Below, piece after piece: positions 59,314 through 64,000 of a stretch of DNA of 64,000 bases (positions within the stretch are counted from its first letter, which is position 1; each line of letters begins with the position of its first letter). The translations under genes were made by a program, and so were the position numbers. Source of the DNA: Spirodela intermedia (Eukaryota > Streptophyta > Magnoliopsida > Alismatales > Araceae); contig LR746281.1 in NCBI GenBank assembly GCA_902729315.2, positions 501,001-565,000 of the forward strand. The letters run 5' to 3'. The notes below the pieces were generated by a model, which saw only the letters and a list, made by a program, of their open reading frames with translations, had not been told where the DNA came from and ran no database searches.

Positions 59314-61572
59314 CTAGAGTTGTGTTGTGTCAACGAGAGCCTCAGTTATTCTCTTATCCAGCTCACTTTCATCAATCCACATAGAACTCTGACGGCGCAA
59401 TAATTCGCTCCTTTCATCTTTTTTCTTCTCGTGCAGCTGCTCCTTAGCCCTCCAACTTTCCAGCTTTTCCGTTCTTTCCTTCAGCTGCAGTTATAAGACC
59501 GTGATAAGCACAGATTTATACACTAACTCATATCATACGGAAAGAAAAAAAATAGGTAACTAATATACGAGAGATAAGTGTGATTCATAAAACCATTCAT
59601 CAAAACCGGCATCTTCTTTTGCTTTTATCGTTGTTCTACATGCAGTGTGAGTACAGGCATATGGCTCATTCATGCCCAAAAATGTCACGGGCAACCTCTC
59701 TTACCAAGGTGAGTAAAGAACATGTTAGGATCGCATCGCCTTACAATGTCAATAAAGCACATAATTGTTCTTTTACCCGTGCTCGATTCAAAAGGTTGTG
59801 CATTCTTCTTCTGTGATAGTATTAAACTTCGGGAAAAAATATTATAGCAAGAAAATATTATAGAAATACCGCAGAGACAAGGAGCAACCTAACTTTAGTT
59901 ATAGAACGTCAAGTGGTTTTATAGCAGCTCATGAATGTTTCCATTTCCCAAAAAAATGACAAGCAAAGGAAGATTCTTCTCAAATTGGAATGCACAGCAG
60001 CAAATTAAAGCTTTACAGCAATTCCAAAAAGAGATACAATGGAGGATCGTTTGGATTGTCCACGCTCTGTATTCCTTTCACAAGGATGCTGACCTATAAT
60101 GTCCGGTAAACCGCGAGGATCGTTTATTTAAAATAAAGTGATTATGAAATCTGGATGGTCAGAAGAGTGATAGAATTGGGAGAGGGAGGAAGATTCATCA
60201 CATTCCCACTTCCGTATATGATTACAGATCAGAAACGTTTCTCAATATGGCACAAGACAAGGCAAAAGAGAAGAGTTAGAGACGTCCAGATAGGATAAAA
60301 TGGACAGTATACAGATTTATTTTTATTTTTTTTGTTGACCTACTACGACCCATCACATCAGAAATTCATGAATTGAAGACTCTTGAATAATGAAAGGTTG
60401 GCAGGGCTAATGGCCAACATCTCTGAATAATTGTGGATATCGCTGACTTAGCCAGCAGTTTGAATTTTCTCTCATTGAAGTCGCACTACAGAAAAGAACA
60501 TCGGCAACTGTGAAAAGATCTTGGACAAATTTGCAGCAAAATAGATGTTGGAAGGCTGACCTTTTGACAACAGGATGTACATCTATATCCCCTACAGTGG
60601 TAATCAAGATTTCAAAAAAGGTCCCCTACACACAGAGCCAACTAAAACCAATCTAAGTCTGCAACTAGAACGGATGGGATTGTTAACCATACAGTTCCAG
60701 ATTGGTCGCTGGCAATGCCAGTACTAATTTTTTCCAGTGTGAATACCGGCAAATGGGCATCAAGATATTTCTACTATACTGACAAGTGGGTGACAGAAAT
60801 TTCCGGCGAAGAAATCCTCTGTACATGGCGTACGATGGCTTTCCCTTCTTAGTACAATCAAATTCTGGATGCATGGTGCATGGTGTTTAGGCGTATCATG
60901 GCGTGACACACTACCGCTGACTCTGTACACAGTGTGAAGAAAAGAGTGATCTACTCTTTTCGTCTGATGAAGTTAGACAACAGGCCATCCGGGCAGAAAA
61001 CCGCCCAGCCAATCTAAGGAGAAGTGATCTCAGACGTCAATGCAGATTGCAAAAGTTTTATGGACATTACTTTTGCAGGTCGAGTTAATTTCTGATCGGG
61101 CGGCGACAGAAATACAAAATACCAGAGTTTGCCGGAACTCTTCCTCGATGGCTTTCCGTTCCGCAGCAGCGACTTTAGCCGCTGCAGCCTTGGCAGCTTC
61201 TCTCTCTTCCTTGGCAACCCGCACGGCCTCACGACGGGCCTCGTCCTTGCGCAGCTTCTCCTGACGCTGCATCTCCATCTCATACGCATACTGCCTCCGC
61301 ACCTCCTTCACCTGCTTCGCATACTCTCTCCGCAGGAGCGCCAACTTTTTCTGCGCCTCCACAGGATCGCTCGACGGCGGCGGACTCTTCCAACTCCCCA
61401 GAAACCCTGACTGTTTTGCATATTCATGGGGACAATCCAGAGACGAGTCGTGCCGGCGGCGTGCCGGCGGCGGCGCGGCCTCGGTCGTTGCGTTACGAAC
61501 GTTAACGAGGGATCTTCCCTGCGACCGCCGGTCAACGGCAGCTTGGAAGGCCCTGCCGAGGCGAGACGCCAT
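59314..61572 (-). CDS. Conserved coiled-coil protein, probably mitochondrial, two exons
   Basis: Exons 61,572-61,123 and 59,484-59,314 are joined across a 1.64 kb GT-AG intron, phase 0; 621 bp, 206 residues. The start MASRLGRAFQAAVDRRSQGR resembles a mitochondrial presequence (basic, no acidic residues). Then HDSSLDCPHEYAKQSGFLGS, and from about residue 70 to 180 a continuous charged coiled coil (LRREYAKQVKEVRRQYAYEM; KLRKDEARREAVRVAKEERE; LKERTEKLESWRAKEQ). It ends RRQSSMWIDESELDKRITEA. I recall uncharacterised plant proteins, sometimes labelled golgin-like, with this layout, but cannot assign a function. Its promoter is shared with the anion transporter and has several site II (TGGGCC) motifs, common for mitochondrial genes. 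Confidence 0.75.
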
Positions 61573-62403
61573 GGATGAGCAAGCAGACTGGTGATCAGTG
61601 GAACCTAGGGCTTTGCAGTGGCAGTGACGATGACCGAAGCAGCTGTAACAGAGGATATCAATGGGCGGGATGAGTTTAGCCCAACTCGGCCCAAATGTTT
61701 TTGCAAAATGGGCCGTATATATCCGCAAAAATAATCTAAGACCTAACTCAGTTATCTTTCCAACGGCAGCCCGAACCCACTTATGGGGTCCAGACCGGGC
61801 CCGGGCCCGGGCCCATTTGTTGACACGGACACAAGATAACTAACTGCAACAAAAACGGCAAAAATCCATCTTTTATGACCGTTAGTAAAGCGGCTGTGAA
61901 CTAACCGTCCATTTGGACGGAACCAAAGGTACAATGGAGGGGAATATCCCTAAAAGGCCAGGACAGCGACTGGCCGGTGCGACGCCGTCGATCTGAACTT
62001 GGCGGCGACTTCCGATCGCCGTTAAAGAAGACGGCGGGGAAGATGATGAGGCCGCGTGTCGAGACGTGAGCCCCTCCTTGGCGACGAGTCTATTTAAGGT
62101 GTGGAGTAGCCACGTCGTCTTTTCCCGCCCCCAAGACGGCCAGATTGGCCGTGGCAGCCCCCCTCAGTCCATGTGTGCTCAAGAAGCAGTACGGCTTTAT
62201 CCTCTCCTGAGCCGCAGGGGGCGACATCGCCGAGGAGAGCCAGAGAGAAAAGGGTCGCCCTCAGCGGCTCGGAATCCCTTCCATCTTCGCGTCGATTTTA
62301 TCCCTTTCTCAACCGAAATGCGCCTCTAGTGCCGAATTCGAGAATTTCATCGTTCCTCCGGCATTGTCACTCGGACAGCAGACAAGGTCGGCAGAGGTCT
62401 CCA
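61573..62403. promoter_or_regulatory. Bidirectional promoter: coiled-coil gene (-) and anion transporter (+)
   Basis: GGCCCA/TGGGCC site II motifs lie at about 61,680-61,712, and a perfect palindrome GGGCCCGGGCCCGGGCCC at 61,797-61,814. On the transporter side a TATA-like CTATTTAAGG lies at 62,089-62,098. TCP-type factors bind TGGGCC-like elements. A frame across 62,173-62,403 precedes the transporter ATG without similarity and is taken as leader. Confidence 0.55.
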
Positions 62404-64000
62404 ATGGCAGTCGGAGCTGTGATATCCGGCAGAGACTTAAGTTCGCTTCTCGCACCAGGTTGTCTAAGCATTTTTTTTCGTCTCTACAGTTTCTTAATGT
62501 TCTTCACAGATCTTTCCTTTTCAGGCATTTATGTTTCTCCGCATGCGATCCGATGCCTCTGCGTGCATTTAAATATCGACTTCTTCATTCTCGTGGGATT
62601 CGCACTCCATGCACATTTCACCCATTTGACCTGAGTGAGACCTGAGTCCTTTAAGCTGACGAGTTAATAGAGCAAAAGTCGTGTTGCGAGGGGCCCCGTT
62701 CTGTAGAAAACGGATTGGTTTTGCACTTGTAATACGCGCCCATTTGATACAAGAGGGGTATTTCGTCACGGCTCGTTGACTTTCATTTTCCTGTCTGTTT
62801 TCCCTGGGAAATTTGTCGCCGGTATGACTAAGAATGGATCCTCCCATGACTACGAATTTACTTGCGTAAATTAAACAGAGGAAAGTGTTCATTTCGTTGC
62901 CGGCTTTACAGTTTTTTTATATTTATTTGAAGTAATCTCGCACGATGGTTACCGTGTCAGTTTCCTGCAGAAAAATTGAAATGGAAGGCCAAGGTGTCAG
63001 GTTCATTCGTTCGTTTTTATATTTATTTTAGGACCCTCTAGTTCTCCGATATGGAAAATTGCTAACGTATGTTACAGCCTTCTCTTTCACGCCTTAGACG
63101 TAAGTCACCTCCGTAAGTTTTCTCCTTAAGCAGCCTGTCAAAAAATGACCTATCTTTTGTCATGGTATGAGCTTATCAGACTGGGGACTAGTATGCGGAA
63201 TGGTGTTTTCATGTTCCGTCTGTGAAATAGGAAATTTGATGATTAGATGATTCTTGTTGCTGCATCTCATCGCCAATTTCAATTGTTACTGCAGGAAAAC
63301 AGAAACAAGCAGAAAGAGCTGATTATCATGACAGAAGAGAACAAGATAGAACCATGTGGGGTAGAATGGTCAACAAGTCGCCTTTCCATAATGGCTATTG
63401 TTGTCATTCTTCCAGACATTTCTACCGGCCAGTTCGTTTTAGTCGTCCGTTGGACAATATAACAATTTTCCAGGGAGGAGTTTCTTTTTATGAAAAGATA
63501 GATCCCCTTCAAAGTTTCCAGGGAATCCATTCCAGCAGAAACTTTTATAATGAGAATCTCAGACAGAGAACATTGGGAAGGCCACACTCTTTATTTTCAT
63601 CATTTCTTTCCAGTAGCAACTTGCTTCACCCAAGAAACCTCGACAACCTTGGATTCTCAGGCAACAAGTGCAAAACGTATGAGCGTCAGCCATTACTGAG
63701 AACGCATTCTAGCTTCCAACCAAGCGATGATGAACTAACAATTTCGGAAGTAGATTCGTCTATATCTCCAGATGAACCAAATGAAGCTGCCTTATCTGAA
63801 AGGGATTCAGAGAAAGCACCCTCATCAGCACAGTTTCCAAAACGCTGGGTGATAGTTCTTCTATGTTTTGCAGCATTTCTCCTCTGCAACATGGATCGTG
63901 TAGGTTTTTAATTTTCTTGTCTTCAAGCTTTTTAAGTGCTACGGAGTATCTAAGATTTATTTTTTATTCAGGTAAACATGAGTATTGCCATCCTTCCGAT
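62404..64000 (+). CDS. PHT4/ANTR-type plastid anion transporter, 5' exons (runs off window)
   Basis: Exons: 62,404-62,458; 63,295-63,899; 63,972 onward, cut by the window end. It starts MAVGAVISGRDLSSLLAPG, close to the recalled start of Arabidopsis ANTR2 (PHT4;4). A long Ser/Arg-rich region typical of a transit peptide follows (RPVRFSRPLDN, NLRQRTLGRPHSLFSSF). A polar linker leads to FPKRWVIVLLCFAAFLLCNM, the first membrane helix, and DR|VNMSIAILP across the intron, the start of the major-facilitator fold. Family members move phosphate or, for PHT4;4, ascorbate across the chloroplast envelope; the substrate cannot be read from this fragment. Splice phases agree throughout. Confidence 0.88.

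Noticed and set aside
60407-60874. Short minus-strand frames in the intron of the coiled-coil gene
   Set aside because: They have no domain or splice support and are intronic. I could not match them to a transposon family.

Overview
This window is nuclear DNA of a flowering plant. The genes have several introns with GT-AG splice sites, and Ty1-copia retrotransposons, long CT/GA microsatellites and plant-specific families (PAIR1/PRD3, SKP1-like 20/21, PHT4/ANTR, VCCN bestrophin) are present. A non-grass monocot is my guess, with low confidence. The window has two halves. From 1 to about 39,530 it is a repeat-rich accessory region built from repeated copies of one composite module. From about 38,760 to 64,000 it is ordinary gene-dense euchromatin.

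Accessory half. One module occurs four times, in orientations -, +, +, - (near 1-6,170; 7,383-14,250; 18,349-22,236; 35,780-39,526). It combines (i) a small C2-domain gene, (ii) a tandem array of about 130-144 bp units, (iii) an unrecognised 166-aa gene, (iv) an antisense last exon of a plastid bestrophin-like (VCCN) anion channel gene, and (v) the 5' part of the same channel gene. Copies 2 and 3 form a near-identical inverted repeat of about 6.5 kb per arm (18,349-24,959 and 33,057-39,526) around an 8.1 kb spacer made of nested retrotransposons. Copies 1 and 4 form an older inverted pair whose C2-gene 3' ends face each other across a copia fragment. The tandem array is made of the 166-aa gene's own TATA box, purine-rich leader and start codon. 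Copy 1 has about 18 units, the left arm 6 and the right arm 5. Only the right-arm C2 gene is complete. The other C2 copies and all VCCN pieces are broken. The 166-aa reading frame is open in all four copies.

Retrotransposons. A copia element at 10,700-13,905 has both LTRs and a CTTTG target duplication. A second copia element at 27,324-34,078 has an AAAGA duplication, carries a 1.8 kb solo LTR (28,592-30,404, ACCCT duplication), and sits inside an older copia element. An older solo LTR lies at 14,616-16,218 and a gypsy-like gag fragment near 16,680-17,515.

Genic half. In order: the C2-domain gene (-), GMP synthase (-), a mitochondrial-type ribosomal S15 protein with a long N-terminal extension (+, divergent from GMP synthase), the meiotic gene PAIR1/PRD3 (-), an SKP1-like 20/21 gene (-), a short coiled-coil, probably mitochondrial protein (-), and, divergent from it, the first exons of a plastid PHT4-type anion transporter (+) running off the window. 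These are unrelated housekeeping, meiotic and organellar functions and do not form a pathway. I derived exon structures by hand from reading frame, splice sites and recalled family sequence; every stated coding total is a multiple of three.
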